From CBDHHC01 sp050633205 (GTDB lineage: Bacteria > Pseudomonadota > Alphaproteobacteria > Rhizobiales > CBDHHC01), in NCBI GenBank assembly GCA_050633205.1, contig JBOEGA010000003.1, forward strand, positions 1-64,000: DNA of 64,000 nt. The letters are read 5' to 3'. Made by a program: the position numbers and the translations under genes. The notes under the pieces are model-generated. The model ran no database searches, was not told where the DNA came from, and worked only from the letters and a program-made list of their open reading frames with translations. Below, one piece after another: positions 33,793-42,677 of this stretch; within the stretch, counting starts at the first letter, position 1, and the number at the start of each line of letters is the position of its first letter.

Positions 33793-35604
33793 ATGGCAGA
33801 CCGTTCTGACGATTACCTGCAAAGTTCTGATAACGAAAATAAAAAAACTCTTGATGTTCTTGTCAATCATGTCCTCAATCATCAAAACAGAATAGGTACC
33901 GATACAGGCCTGCAGAACAGTGTCGCCAATATACTTGCCGGTGCACTTCGGGCGGCCGAGGTTGAAAATCATAAAGACCTGTCAGCAGCTTTAACGCCTC
34001 TTGTTATAAGCGGAATTCGTCAGGAGGTCAGAAACTCCAAAGGCGAATTAATGGAGGCTATGTATCCGCATATGGGGAGGCTTATGGCTTCCTATGTTTC
34101 CAGTAATTTAAGACGATTTATTCAGGAAACGAACAGGCAACTGGAAAAAAACCTTTCTCCCAAACACATCAAGCTCAGGTTGAAGAGCCTGTTTACTGGA
34201 GTGCCTTACAAGCAGTTACTGCTGAGGGAGTACAGCTATGTTCAGATTGAAGAACTTCTGCTTCTGAATAAAGAGGATGGCAGGCTTGTCGATCATTGGC
34301 AATCTTATGAGGAAGGCAGCGCCGAGCCAAAGAATGACCCTGTTATGGTGAGCAGTATGCTTACTGCTATCAATCAGTTTGCCGGGGAAGCTTTCGCAGG
34401 TGGGCGTAACGAACTTAGGGCACTTGATTTCGGCAAATCCTGTATTTACCTCAGGGCAACGCCTATGCATCTGATGGCTATTCGTTGCTCCGGCAGGGCA
34501 AACCAGCGGCTGGAACATGGCTTTGATATGGAGCTGTTCCGGTTGATGGAAGAAAATGAAGATATCCTGACCGGAAACAGTGATGTGCACCAGCAGATTT
34601 CCATTCGAGCTATTCTGCCCAGATTTGCTGACCAGCTTAACCAACTTCTGATTACAGAGATCGAGCGTTTTGAGCAACGCTGGCTATCGCGCAAGCCCGT
34701 GTATGCGATTGTGTTCTTTATTGCGATGATGACATTTACTATCGGGTGGGCGACGACTGAAGTTGTTCAGGCGAGAGCACGATCTCATGCCCAGGATCAG
34801 ATTGAAAATGTAATCAGCAGAAATCCTGCCTTCAGGGGGTATCCGGTAAAGGTCGAGCTTGATCCTGACGGGCAAACAGCTCACCTGACAGGGTTATCAC
34901 CTTCATTGAATGCAACGAAAGAGCTGCTGCAGGAACTTCGGGGGCTGGTTGGGGATCTGAAAATTGTTCCGACGCTGGTGGAAATTCTCCCTGTAGACCG
35001 TGTTAAGGAAGTTGTCGGTGATGTAACAGATCTGACCCGCAGGACTGTTGGTGGGGTTACCGGAAGTCTTGAGCAGAAGTTATCAAAACTCGGGGCGGAA
35101 ATAAGTTCTCTTGAGCGAGGGCTGGCAAAAGGCGGAGTTCTGAAAAGCCGCCAGAAGCTGGAGCAGATAAAAGCAAGGCTGCAATCCCTGCAGTCCAGAC
35201 TGTCAAACGTTCCGGATTCAGGGGATGTTGTATCAGAACCTGCTGTAACGTTGGGTAATTCCAATCTGCGAGGATTGAATTTAAGTACTGAAATTATTCC
35301 TGATTTTAATGATCCTGAAGTGCGAAAAAAACTGGAAGCCGCAGGCAAGCAGCCTATTCCCAAACATTTAAGGCGTAACACAGTACAGCAGATTCTGACT
35401 GGTCAGCAAAATCAGAACGGGGCCGGGGGAGCTGGTGGAAATGCGCTGGGGGGAGATACCCAGTCGGCAACGGGGGCAGTGCAGGGTGTTACAGGATCTG
35501 TTCAGGGAGTTACACAGGGTGCAACAGGAGCTGTGTCAAATACTGTTCAGGGTGTTACCCGCGGGGTGAAATCAACGACAGGGCGGATACTTAACAGAAA
35601 GTAG
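33793..35604 (+). CDS. BON-like domain envelope protein with an OmpA-family-type N-terminus
   Basis: A protein of 603 residues; start MADRSDD (33793) has AAGGTGG seven bases upstream. Residues 60-280 match, from memory, the N-terminal region of some OmpA-family proteins (a long helical stretch ending near SSMLTAINQFAGEAF). One membrane helix follows (AIVFFIAMMTFTIGWATTEVV). Then a BON-like periplasmic domain occurs (AHDQIENVISRNPAFRGYPVKVELDPDG). The C-terminal third is low complexity with repeats of the type GAVQGVTGSVQGVT ending in VTRGVKSTTG. The usual OmpA C-terminal domain is absent. A peptidoglycan or membrane-tethering role is inference. Confidence 0.65.
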   Translation: MADRSDDYLQSSDNENKKTLDVLVNHVLNHQNRIGTDTGLQNSVANILAGALRAAEVENHKDLSAALTPLVISGIRQEVRNSKGELMEAMYPHMGRLMASYVSSNLRRFIQETNRQLEKNLSPKHIKLRLKSLFTGVPYKQLLLREYSYVQIEELLLLNKEDGRLVDHWQSYEEGSAEPKNDPVMVSSMLTAINQFAGEAFAGGRNELRALDFGKSCIYLRATPMHLMAIRCSGRANQRLEHGFDMELFRLMEENEDILTGNSDVHQQISIRAILPRFADQLNQLLITEIERFEQRWLSRKPVYAIVFFIAMMTFTIGWATTEVVQARARSHAQDQIENVISRNPAFRGYPVKVELDPDGQTAHLTGLSPSLNATKELLQELRGLVGDLKIVPTLVEILPVDRVKEVVGDVTDLTRRTVGGVTGSLEQKLSKLGAEISSLERGLAKGGVLKSRQKLEQIKARLQSLQSRLSNVPDSGDVVSEPAVTLGNSNLRGLNLSTEIIPDFNDPEVRKKLEAAGKQPIPKHLRRNTVQQILTGQQNQNGAGGAGGNALGGDTQSATGAVQGVTGSVQGVTQGATGAVSNTVQGVTRGVKSTTGRILNRK

Positions 35605-35690
35605 GGAAGAGCCCTGTATTTCTGATTTCGCCGTCCGCAAGAAGCAGGGGGAGCCAGCGTTATCTGGCATCCCTTATTTCTTCATTATTT

Positions 35691-36788
35691 TTACAGACCC
35701 AGCTGTTTGCGGGCCTCCTGACGAAGAACGTCTATAGGTTTGAGTTCACCATCTGTTTTAAAGTGCCAGTACGTCCAGCCATTGCAGGCATCTGCACCCT
35801 GAATTGTTGCCCCCATTTTATGGATAGAGCCCTGTGCTTCGCCGTGTGCCAGTGTGCCGTCTGCTCTTACCTGAGCACTGACTTTACCACGAGGGTCATA
35901 TAATTCAGCACCTGCTTCCAGTATGCCCAGTTCAACTATTGTGCCGAATGGAACGCGTGGGGCTGCCCGTTTGGATTTGGTAACACTCAGGCTTTCCATA
36001 TCAAGAGGGGTAATGCGATCAATGCGTTTCTGTGCGTGTTCAGCATAGTTTTCATCACGCTCTATACCGATCCAACGGCGGCCGAGACGTTTTGCGACTG
36101 CCCCTGTGGTACCAGTTCCGAAAAACGGGTCCAAAACAATGTCATCAGGATTTGATGACGCAAGGATAACCCGGTGGAGCAGGCTTTCCGGTTTTTGTGT
36201 CGGGTGAGCCTTCTTGCCTTGTTTATCTTTCAGGCGTTCAGGGCCGGCACAGATTGGTAACAGCCAGTCTGAACGCATCTGCAGGTCTTCATTCAAAGCT
36301 TTCATTGCTTCATAGTTGAAGCAATATTTGCTTTTTTCTTCGCGGGAGGCCCAGATCATGGTTTCATGTGCGTTGGTAAAGCGACGGCCGCGAAAGTTTG
36401 GCATCGGGTTCGTTTTACGCCAGATGACATCGTTCAGAATCCAGTATCCAAGATCCTGAAGGGTTGCGCCTACACGGAAAATATTGTGGTAGGAGCCAAT
36501 TACCCAGATTGTTCCATTGGGCTTCAGGATGCGGCGGCATTCTTTCAGCCACGCCTTGCAGAAATTGTCATAGGTCTCAAAGCTGTTGAATTTGTCCCAT
36601 TCATGGTGGACACCATCGACACGGCTGTTATTGTTGGGACGAAGCAGATCGCCTTCCAATTGTAAATTATAGGGGGGGTCAGCAAATATAAGATCCACGG
36701 ACTGGTCGGGGAGCTTGCCGAGCTGTTCGATGCAGTCACCGACAAGGATGTTGTTTGCAGGGATAGTCTTATTCAGTCTACGCCTCAT
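35691..36788 (-). CDS. ccrM: Cell-cycle DNA adenine methyltransferase CcrM (GANTC)
   Basis: A protein of 365 residues. The catalytic DPPY is at residues 37-40 and the AdoMet motif DPFFGTGTTG follows in the C-terminal half, the order of the beta class to which CcrM belongs. The C-terminal 80 residues (VPFGTIVELGILEAGAELYDPRGK and NGWTYWHFK) are the extra domain specific to CcrM, needed for GANTC recognition. It methylates the adenine of GANTC after replication and is essential or important in many alphaproteobacteria. Start MRRRLNKTIP at 36788 is chosen over an ATG at 36863, which would add 25 residues. It has a CtrA site and a GANTC cluster upstream. Confidence 0.95.
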   Translation of the reverse strand: MRRRLNKTIPANNILVGDCIEQLGKLPDQSVDLIFADPPYNLQLEGDLLRPNNNSRVDGVHHEWDKFNSFETYDNFCKAWLKECRRILKPNGTIWVIGSYHNIFRVGATLQDLGYWILNDVIWRKTNPMPNFRGRRFTNAHETMIWASREEKSKYCFNYEAMKALNEDLQMRSDWLLPICAGPERLKDKQGKKAHPTQKPESLLHRVILASSNPDDIVLDPFFGTGTTGAVAKRLGRRWIGIERDENYAEHAQKRIDRITPLDMESLSVTKSKRAAPRVPFGTIVELGILEAGAELYDPRGKVSAQVRADGTLAHGEAQGSIHKMGATIQGADACNGWTYWHFKTDGELKPIDVLRQEARKQLGL

Positions 36789-36891
36789 AATAACGCCACT
36801 TTCGCACAAAACTGCCCGGTAAAATTCTCCGGGACGCAAAATCAAAACATATAAGCCACTCACTTATAAGGACAAGTTGGAGCCATAATGG

Positions 36892-36907
36892 TTAACAAAG
36901 TGTTAAC
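36892..36907. promoter_or_regulatory. CtrA binding site (TTAA-N7-TTAAC) upstream of ccrM
   Basis: TTAA (36892), seven bases CAAAGTG, then TTAAC (36903-36907), an exact match to the full CtrA consensus. On the minus strand the adjoining TTAACCAT half-site is followed by TTATAA at -10 distance, placing the box over the -35 region of ccrM. CtrA activates ccrM in Caulobacter, so this is the expected control. Confidence 0.75.
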
Positions 36908-36941
36908 GATTGTGCCGCTGTAAGGTGAGGGCACTGAGCAG

Positions 36942-37135
36942 GATTCACTAGTGGATTCTTTTTGTTCGCTTTTTTCTGATGAATTTTTTTTATGTTTTTT
37001 GTAACCGGGACAGTGTTCAGGCGAGACTGTTTCGAGGATAGCTGATCCTGTCTGGCCGTTTGATTCAAAATGTGTGTTTTGACTGTAACAGGAAAGTGAC
37101 CAGATATTGAATCGATGTTCAGTTTATTTTGATTC
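36942..37135. promoter_or_regulatory. Cluster of five GANTC methylation sites upstream of ccrM
   Basis: GATTC at 36942, 36954, 37062 and 37131, and GAATC at 37109. About 0.8 sites would be expected in 194 bases, so five is a clear excess. It suggests that CcrM methylation affects the region, as GANTC sites do in the Caulobacter ccrM promoter, although these lie further upstream. Confidence 0.6.
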
Positions 37136-37398
37136 CATACCGGGTTTTTATGGCAAAAAATTGCTTATAAAAAATAGCGAATCGGCATTAATTTTCTCAG
37201 AGAAATGAGCGGAAGACGCTCATTTTTATAGGCTTTTTTAGTTGCAGTGCAACATATTTGGATAAGTGTGGCTCTGAAAAGACAACACGTATAAATTGTC
37301 AACATCTATTTTGCCATTCATGCATTTTGGGTTTGGGAAATGCGACAAACTGTACTTAAATTACCGTTATAACCTTTATTTTTTGACGGATATTTCAG

Positions 37399-37770
37399 AT
37401 GCAACAAATTGACACCCAAGTAGAGAAAGAGTACGAGCAGCCAGATGCGTTTAAAGTTGCGGCAGACAATTGCCGTATTCTGGATTTTGAAAATGTTGAA
37501 CTCAAGCAAATAGAAAAAGGCTTCTGGGTGGTTAAGGTCATCGGACGGAAACCACATGCCCATATGAAAGTAGAGCTGGTTCCTTCGCAACATAATCATC
37601 AGCCTGAATATTGGGATATAAAAGTTCACGGATGCGTGAATACTGATATTGAAAACCCAAAATCGACACCTTTCGAAGTTACTTTGCCGCTTACAGCATG
37701 TAAGGGTGTTAAGGGCATCGAGATTGTTGGTGGCACCAAAGTTTCTCGTTTTGATATTCCCAGGCATTAA
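37399..37770 (+). CDS. Protein of unknown function, 123 residues
   Basis: A soluble mixed alpha/beta protein: a charged N-terminus (QIDTQVEKEYEQPDAFKVA) then strands such as GFWVVKVIGRKPHAHMKVELVP. There is no signal peptide or membrane helix. I do not recognise a family. It is divergent from ccrM and shares its long upstream region; the 13 bases before the ATG do not hold a strong ribosome site. Confidence 0.55.
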   Translation: MQQIDTQVEKEYEQPDAFKVAADNCRILDFENVELKQIEKGFWVVKVIGRKPHAHMKVELVPSQHNHQPEYWDIKVHGCVNTDIENPKSTPFEVTLPLTACKGVKGIEIVGGTKVSRFDIPRH

Positions 37771-37866
37771 ACTTTTGCAGGAATGTTCCGTGTTACGGAC
37801 ATGACGCTTCTTTATTGTCTGGCCAGGCTGTTGGTGGCCATGGCAGATTAGTTTGACGAATATCTT

Positions 37867-37989
37867 ATGTTCCTTCATAAGCTGCGTATTGATATCGTCA
37901 GCGACTGTGTGCTGGTGCTCATCTCGTATGTACTGAGCAGGAAGCTGTATAAGCTCTCCTGGATTTTGGGTCGCAAAGAAAATAAGTGA
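37867..37989 (+). CDS. Possible 40-residue membrane peptide upstream of the TerB/DnaJ gene
   Basis: A frame starting ATG 37867 encodes MFLHKLRIDIVSDCVLVLIS followed by a basic stretch, i.e. one membrane helix and a Lys/Arg tail, ending nine bases before the next gene. Codon use looks coding but the ribosome site is weak. It could be a leader or small membrane peptide, or chance. Confidence 0.3.
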   Translation: MFLHKLRIDIVSDCVLVLISYVLSRKLYKLSWILGRKENK

Positions 37990-37998
37990 AGTTGTTTT

Positions 37999-38727
37999 AT
38001 GTCTATTTGGGGAAAAATTGCAGGGGTTGCTGCAGGGTTTGCGTTTGGTGGCCCAATAGGAGCATTAGTTGGTGGAGTCGCAGGGCATTTTGCTGTTGAC
38101 CACGAGAAAACCGGTGATGGAGAAGGGAAATCTCAATCTGATCAGGTTGCATTTACTGTTGGTGTGATTGCTTTGGGTGCCAAGATGGCCAAGGCTGATG
38201 GTGTTGTTACAGCTGATGAGGTTATTGCATTTAAAGAGGTTTTCAAGGTTCCGGAAGGCGAAATGAAAAACGTTGCCAGAGTTTTTGATCTGGCAAAGCA
38301 GGATGTCGCCGGTTATGAAGCTTATGCAGACCAGCTTGCAAAAATTTTCCGTAACAATAAAGATCTGCTTCGTGATGTGCTTGAGGGGCTGTTTCACATC
38401 GCAAAAGCTGATGGGATCATTCATCCTAATGAAGAGGACTTTCTGATTGAAGTTTCCAGGCGTTTTGGATTTTCAGAAACAGAGTTCAAATATACTATGG
38501 CACGCCATATCCAGACCAGCGAGCGGTGCCCTTATGATGTGCTGGAAGTTTCGCGAGAAATATCTGATGCGGATCTGAAAAAGCACTATCGTAAACTTGT
38601 AATGGAAAATCATCCTGACAAGCTTGTGTCACGCGGTGTGCCTGAAGAGTTTGTCAAGCTGGCTACAGATAAGCTGGCTGCGATAAATGAAGCCTATGAT
38701 GAAATTGCGAAGGAACGGGGACTATAG
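37999..38727 (+). CDS. TerB/DnaJ domain protein (DjlA-like)
   Basis: A protein of 242 residues. The N-terminus is a glycine-rich hydrophobic hairpin (GKIAGVAAGFAFGGPIGALVGGVAGHFA), like DjlA membrane anchors. The middle is a TerB-type helical domain and the C-terminal 65 residues form a J domain with the conserved HPD (ENHPDKLV), so it should stimulate DnaK. The family acts in envelope stress and tellurite tolerance responses. AAGTGAAG precedes the ATG. The amidase gene follows two bases after its stop. Confidence 0.85.
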   Translation: MSIWGKIAGVAAGFAFGGPIGALVGGVAGHFAVDHEKTGDGEGKSQSDQVAFTVGVIALGAKMAKADGVVTADEVIAFKEVFKVPEGEMKNVARVFDLAKQDVAGYEAYADQLAKIFRNNKDLLRDVLEGLFHIAKADGIIHPNEEDFLIEVSRRFGFSETEFKYTMARHIQTSERCPYDVLEVSREISDADLKKHYRKLVMENHPDKLVSRGVPEEFVKLATDKLAAINEAYDEIAKERGL

Positions 38728-38729
38728 AG

Positions 38730-39485
38730 TTGAGCTGTGATACCAGGCTTGATGCCTGTTGGAGGCCTTCACCTAATATTGAGCCCCGACGTGGCGGTCT
38801 GAAGGCCGACATGTTACTTCTGCATTACACTGCCATGACGAGTGGTCCAAAAGCGGTTGACTGGTTATGTCATCCGGATGCGGGTGTTTCCTGCCATTAT
38901 CTCGTTGATGAGGACGGGACTATTACCCAGATGGTGCATGAGTCCGAGCGTGCCTGGCATGCAGGAGTGTCTTCCTGGCATGGGGAAACAGATATTAACT
39001 CATGTTCGATTGGTATCGAGATTCAGAACCTTGGTCATGCGCTGGATATTCTTCCTGAATATCCTGAAATTCAAATGGAAGCAGTTAAGTCTCTCTGTCT
39101 TGATATTATTCAACGTCATAATATTCCGGCGAGGAGGGTGCTTGGGCATTCTGACGTTGCATTTGGGAGGAAGGTTGATCCAGGAGAGGCCTTTTCGTGG
39201 GAAGAGCTATATCGTTCAGGGATCGGACACTGGGTAGAGCCTGCTGTTATTCAGGGGGATCCGGGACTGGATCTGGGGTGTTGCGGTGATGAAGTCGAAG
39301 AGTTGCAGACGCTGTTAAGGAATTATGGGTACGGAATAGAGATTTCCAGGGAATATGATCAGTGTACGAAAAGTGCTGTTTCTGCGTTTCAAGCTCACTG
39401 GAGGCAAAAATCTGTTAACGGTGTTGCAGACTTATCCACGGTTCAAACTCTTGAGAAGCTCAGTGTAAATACAGAAGACAATTAA
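38730..39485 (+). CDS. N-acetylmuramoyl-L-alanine amidase, AmiD/AmpD-like, with peptidoglycan-binding domain
   Basis: A protein of 251 residues starting at a TTG two bases after the TerB/DnaJ stop. The amidase-2 domain shows the zinc ligands: His in LLHYTAM, His in RAWHAGVSSWHGETDINSCSIGIEI, and the closing His/Asp in VLGHSDVAFGRKVDPGEAFSWEE. The C-terminal 70 residues are a peptidoglycan-binding type 1 domain (VEELQTLLRNYGYGIEISREYD). It cleaves the amide bond between N-acetylmuramic acid and the peptide. The start could lie downstream, but family N-termini need this region. Confidence 0.85.
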   Translation: MSCDTRLDACWRPSPNIEPRRGGLKADMLLLHYTAMTSGPKAVDWLCHPDAGVSCHYLVDEDGTITQMVHESERAWHAGVSSWHGETDINSCSIGIEIQNLGHALDILPEYPEIQMEAVKSLCLDIIQRHNIPARRVLGHSDVAFGRKVDPGEAFSWEELYRSGIGHWVEPAVIQGDPGLDLGCCGDEVEELQTLLRNYGYGIEISREYDQCTKSAVSAFQAHWRQKSVNGVADLSTVQTLEKLSVNTEDN

Positions 39486-40010
39486 CGTAAAGAAGTGTTG
39501 TTAACCATTTGAGAAAACGTCGTTCCTTGCCAAATAATGTCAAATGAAGAACTGCTGTAAACCTATAATTTTAACTGTTAATGAGTTTGATACAGCTGCG
39601 AATTGCATACTATTGCGGCAATTAGGGGCGTATTTTTTTCTTGCCTTTCCCTCCTCGTACCATTAGACGGTAGTCCCATTGATGGGCTGGCGGTTGATAC
39701 GGATATCACTCTGTTATCGGACATTTGCGGCCCAGCAGAAAAAAGCAGATCGTAGCACATTAGATGGTGCTATATGAATTTGAGCTGCAGTCGTAAGATT
39801 TGGCTAGCTCTTTGTATTAGATCTGTCTGGTTACTTTTTAAGAGGGTGGTATCTTTTAACTAATCCATCCTGTGTAGGCCGAGTTCGAATAGAGAGACGG
39901 TTTTCAATATGAGTAGCAAAGTAGTTTGAAAATGGAACCGTCCTGGTCGGACATTTATCCTTCCAAATAAATAATTTCCCATGATTCCAGAAAGTTGGAG
40001 GTGTCGCACA
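39486..40010. other. Intergenic region before the lytic transglycosylase gene
   Basis: About 525 bases. A CtrA half-site TTAACCAT lies at 39501-39508. No gene or RNA was recognised in the rest. Confidence 0.45.
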
Positions 40011-40769
40011 ATGAGCGAGATCCTGAGGAGTGTTTCGTGTTGCCTGGCTATTATTGTCAGCCTTACGATATTTATTTTCCCAGCTCATTCCGCCAAGGAA
40101 GTCAATATTTTTGATAATACTGACCTTTTTGCCGGCCCTGCTATGAAAGCAGGATATAAGAGACAATCTATACGCAATAGAAGAGCAGTACCTGTTGTAA
40201 GAAAAGACAGAAAAGTTTCGAGACGGAAGCTTGTCAGAAAAAGACCTGTCGTTCTGAGAAAGAGACGTTTTGCAGCCAAGAGACGCAGGTATACAGTTCG
40301 CAGCGGTTTTCCGCGTGGTTATGGCAAGCCAGTTACCCGTGAGCGAAAAGTTGTACGGAAAGAGAAAAAAATCCGCACACTTTCAAAAGTTTCGGGGCGT
40401 AGCCGTTTTTCCAGTCTGATTGCCAAACATGCTTCCAATAACGGAGTACCAGTCAGACTTGCCCATGCTGTTGTTCGCATTGAGAGCAATTATCGTCCTG
40501 GTGTACGGGGTGGAGCAGGAGAAATCGGTTTGATGCAAATTAAACCTGCTACAGCCCGTATGATGGGATTCCGTGGCTCTACCAGAGCGCTTTACAATCC
40601 GGATACCAATCTTAAATATGGAATGAAATATCTGGCGGCAGCTTACCGCATGTCAGGTGGAACCATCTGTGGCACTGTGTTGAAATATAATGCAGGGCAT
40701 GGCGCACGGAGAATGAATCCGATCAGCGCACGTTATTGCCGTAAAGCCAAGCGTATTCTCGGGCGTTAA
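40011..40769 (+). CDS. Lytic transglycosylase (SLT family)
   Basis: A protein of 252 residues; start MSEILRSVSCC at 40011 has GGAGG nine bases upstream and opens a signal peptide (LAIIVSLTIFIFPAHSA). A long basic spacer (KRQSIRNRRAVPVVRKDRKVS and RKRRFAAKRRRYT) precedes the SLT domain, whose catalytic Glu is in VRIESNYRPGVRGGAGEIGLMQIKP, with the AGHGARRM and YNPDTNLKYGMKYLAAAY motifs. It cleaves peptidoglycan glycan strands. The unusually Lys/Arg-rich spacer may bind the wall. A terminator follows. Confidence 0.87.
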   Translation: MSEILRSVSCCLAIIVSLTIFIFPAHSAKEVNIFDNTDLFAGPAMKAGYKRQSIRNRRAVPVVRKDRKVSRRKLVRKRPVVLRKRRFAAKRRRYTVRSGFPRGYGKPVTRERKVVRKEKKIRTLSKVSGRSRFSSLIAKHASNNGVPVRLAHAVVRIESNYRPGVRGGAGEIGLMQIKPATARMMGFRGSTRALYNPDTNLKYGMKYLAAAYRMSGGTICGTVLKYNAGHGARRMNPISARYCRKAKRILGR

Positions 40770-40807
40770 TCTGTCTGATTGAGTGTATGGCTTTGAGCCT
40801 GAAGTTG

Positions 40808-40843
40808 ATGGCCGGGTCTGTGATCGCAGATCCGGCCATTTTT
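40808..40843 (+). terminator. Terminator after the lytic transglycosylase
   Basis: ATGGCCGG-G-TCTG pairs with CAGA-T-CCGGCCAT around TGATCG and is followed by a T-tract. It precedes rnpB. Confidence 0.78.
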
Positions 40844-40881
40844 CTGTTTAAATACTCTTATTTATCGCTATATTGGCGGTC

Positions 40882-41267
40882 TGCCAGTTGGCCAGATGAT
40901 CGCTCCGCTTTGCGGGGAGGAAAGTCCGGGCTCCATGGAAAAGCGGTGCCGGATAACGTCCGGCGGGGGCGACCCCAGGGAAAGTGCCACAGAAAGCAAA
41001 CCGCTCATCTTTGTCTTCTCGAAGACTCTGCAGGTGAGTAAGGGTGAAAAGGTGCGGTAAGAGCGCACCGCGTGACTGGTAACAGAAGCGGCATGGTAAA
41101 CCCCACCGGGAGCAAAACCGAATAGGAACAACGTAAAGGCTATGCCTTCGGTCATTTCCAGGCCAGTTGTTCGGGTTGGTTGCATGAGGCGTATAGCAAT
41201 ATGCGTCCCAGATGAATGGTCATCACGAAGCAATTCGTACAGAACCCGGCTTACCGGCCAACTGGCA
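40882..41267 (+). ncRNA. rnpB: RNase P RNA (bacterial class A)
   Basis: The catalytic RNA of RNase P, about 386 bases. The 5' end TGCCAGTTGGCC pairs with the 3' end GGCCAACTGGCA (P1). The universal GAGGAAAGTCCGGGC stretch (40917-40931) and the ACAGAACCCGGCTTA stretch near the 3' end (P4 region) are present, with the variable middle between them. It matures the 5' ends of tRNAs. Confidence 0.95.
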
Positions 41268-41593
41268 TTTAACCTTAATTAATTCACCATACTTTATTAT
41301 ATTACGTTAATTTACTCTACTAAAGTATTTGATTGTCATAACATTTTTGTATTGTATCATCGTTCTCTCCAGATCTAGTATGTGTACTGGTTATTTTGCT
41401 GCCAGTGAGAAATTAAGAAGAATGGCTGGCTGCGGTTATTACCAGCACAACTTCCCGACAAGTGGGTATAAGATTACGACTGTCTCGGTATTGAGAATGA
41501 CTTTGGTCCGGTTGTATAAAGTAATTGTGCACTACTTGCCGGGCATGGCCGGAACTCGTTCCGGTAGCGATTAGATAATAGGTTTAACCATAA
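41268..41593. other. Intergenic region before the response regulator
   Basis: About 325 AT-rich bases. The half-site TTAACCAT at 41584-41591 touches the response regulator start. An open frame (41329) is a shadow. Confidence 0.5.
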
Positions 41594-42271
41594 ATGCGTA
41601 TTCTGTTCCTTTGTGCAAATAGTAGAAATGAACTGCTGTTCAAGTCCTCACTGGAGAGAATGCATCATACTATAACAGTTACTGATGACTGTTCCCTGGT
41701 GCCTGAATTTGTAACACGATATGTGTTTGATCTGGTTATTCTTGATTTACCCACTTTTTGTAAAGATGCGGACAAGCTGGAGATTATTTCCAAGTGCCGC
41801 CATGAATGTCCGGGGGCAGCAATTCTTGTATTGTCTGAATCCGGAGATTCCGAAAGCCGCATGAAGGCGCTTGAGAATGGTGCTGATGACTGTCTGGTTG
41901 GTGCTGCTAATCTGAAAGAGTTTGAGATTGTGATCAATTCACTTACCCGACGGTATGGTGGTAAGGAACCAGTCGTTTATACCTTTGGTCCGCTAAGCCT
42001 GAATCGTGAGACGCGGACTGTTGAGCTGGATGGCAAGATTGTGAAGGTTACCCCCCGGGAATATGTGTTATTAAAGACACTCATCAAGAAACCGGGGCTT
42101 GTTGTCAAGACAGATGAAATATCTTCTCATGTATTTGAAGTTGGTGACAGTTATGGCTCGAATCTTGTGCAACCACATATTAGTCGTCTCCGTTCAAAAT
42201 TAAAACATCCTAAACTGACAATTTCCGCAGTATACGGAACAGGTTACAAGCTTGAGCTGATTTCAGAGTAA
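41594..42271 (+). CDS. Atypical OmpR-family response regulator
   Basis: A protein of 225 residues: receiver domain (1-120) plus a winged-helix DNA-binding domain (VTPREYVLLKTLIKKPGLVVKTDEISSHVFEVGDSYGSNLVQPHISRLRSKL). The receiver keeps the phospho-accepting Asp51 (VILDLP) and Ser81, but lacks the acidic pocket at the N-terminus (LFLCANSRN in place of the usual DD or ED) and the conserved Lys (Gly103 in its place). It is therefore probably not regulated by normal phosphorylation. The start has no ribosome site but a TTAACCAT CtrA half-site three bases upstream. No partner kinase gene is near. Confidence 0.85.
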   Translation: MRILFLCANSRNELLFKSSLERMHHTITVTDDCSLVPEFVTRYVFDLVILDLPTFCKDADKLEIISKCRHECPGAAILVLSESGDSESRMKALENGADDCLVGAANLKEFEIVINSLTRRYGGKEPVVYTFGPLSLNRETRTVELDGKIVKVTPREYVLLKTLIKKPGLVVKTDEISSHVFEVGDSYGSNLVQPHISRLRSKLKHPKLTISAVYGTGYKLELISE

Positions 42272-42677
42272 GCCAGTTTCTGTCTCTTATTTTCTCCTAT
42301 CTACAGTGTATTTTTTTCCGTTCCGAATACTCCTTTTCGGTCCATATGTGCGGTATACGCATTTTATCCATAGGCATCGCAATATTTTTTATGTATTTCA
42401 GCTTCTTATATGGTCATCTTTTCCCATTATACTAAGGGATTGAGTGGGGTATTTTGTCGTTATTTTTCAATCAATTAGGTGCGGTCGCAATTAAACCATA
42501 TTTTGAACAAAAATCAGTAGGCCGATGATGTTGCTGTTTTGCAATAGCATTGCATGAATTCCGCATGGTTCTTGAGGTAATGTCTGAGCATGAAAGGTTA
42601 AGGCCTCACCCCAAATGAGGTTTTAGTCCTATCACAACTGTAAATTAACGAACAATTCTCTCGGGGGAGTTTAGAGT
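42272..42677. other. Intergenic region with the porin 5' leader
   Basis: About 405 AT-rich bases. A hairpin CCTCA-7-TGAGG (42604-42620) followed by TTTT lies 55 bases before the porin start, inside its probable leader, where small RNAs often act. Otherwise nothing is recognised. Confidence 0.5.

Larger units (their letters stand above)
36789..37398. other. Long intergenic region upstream of ccrM
   Basis: About 610 bases. It contains the CtrA box at 36892 and five GANTC sites between 36942 and 37135, otherwise AT-rich with no gene. It also separates a divergent unknown gene at 37399. Confidence 0.7.
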
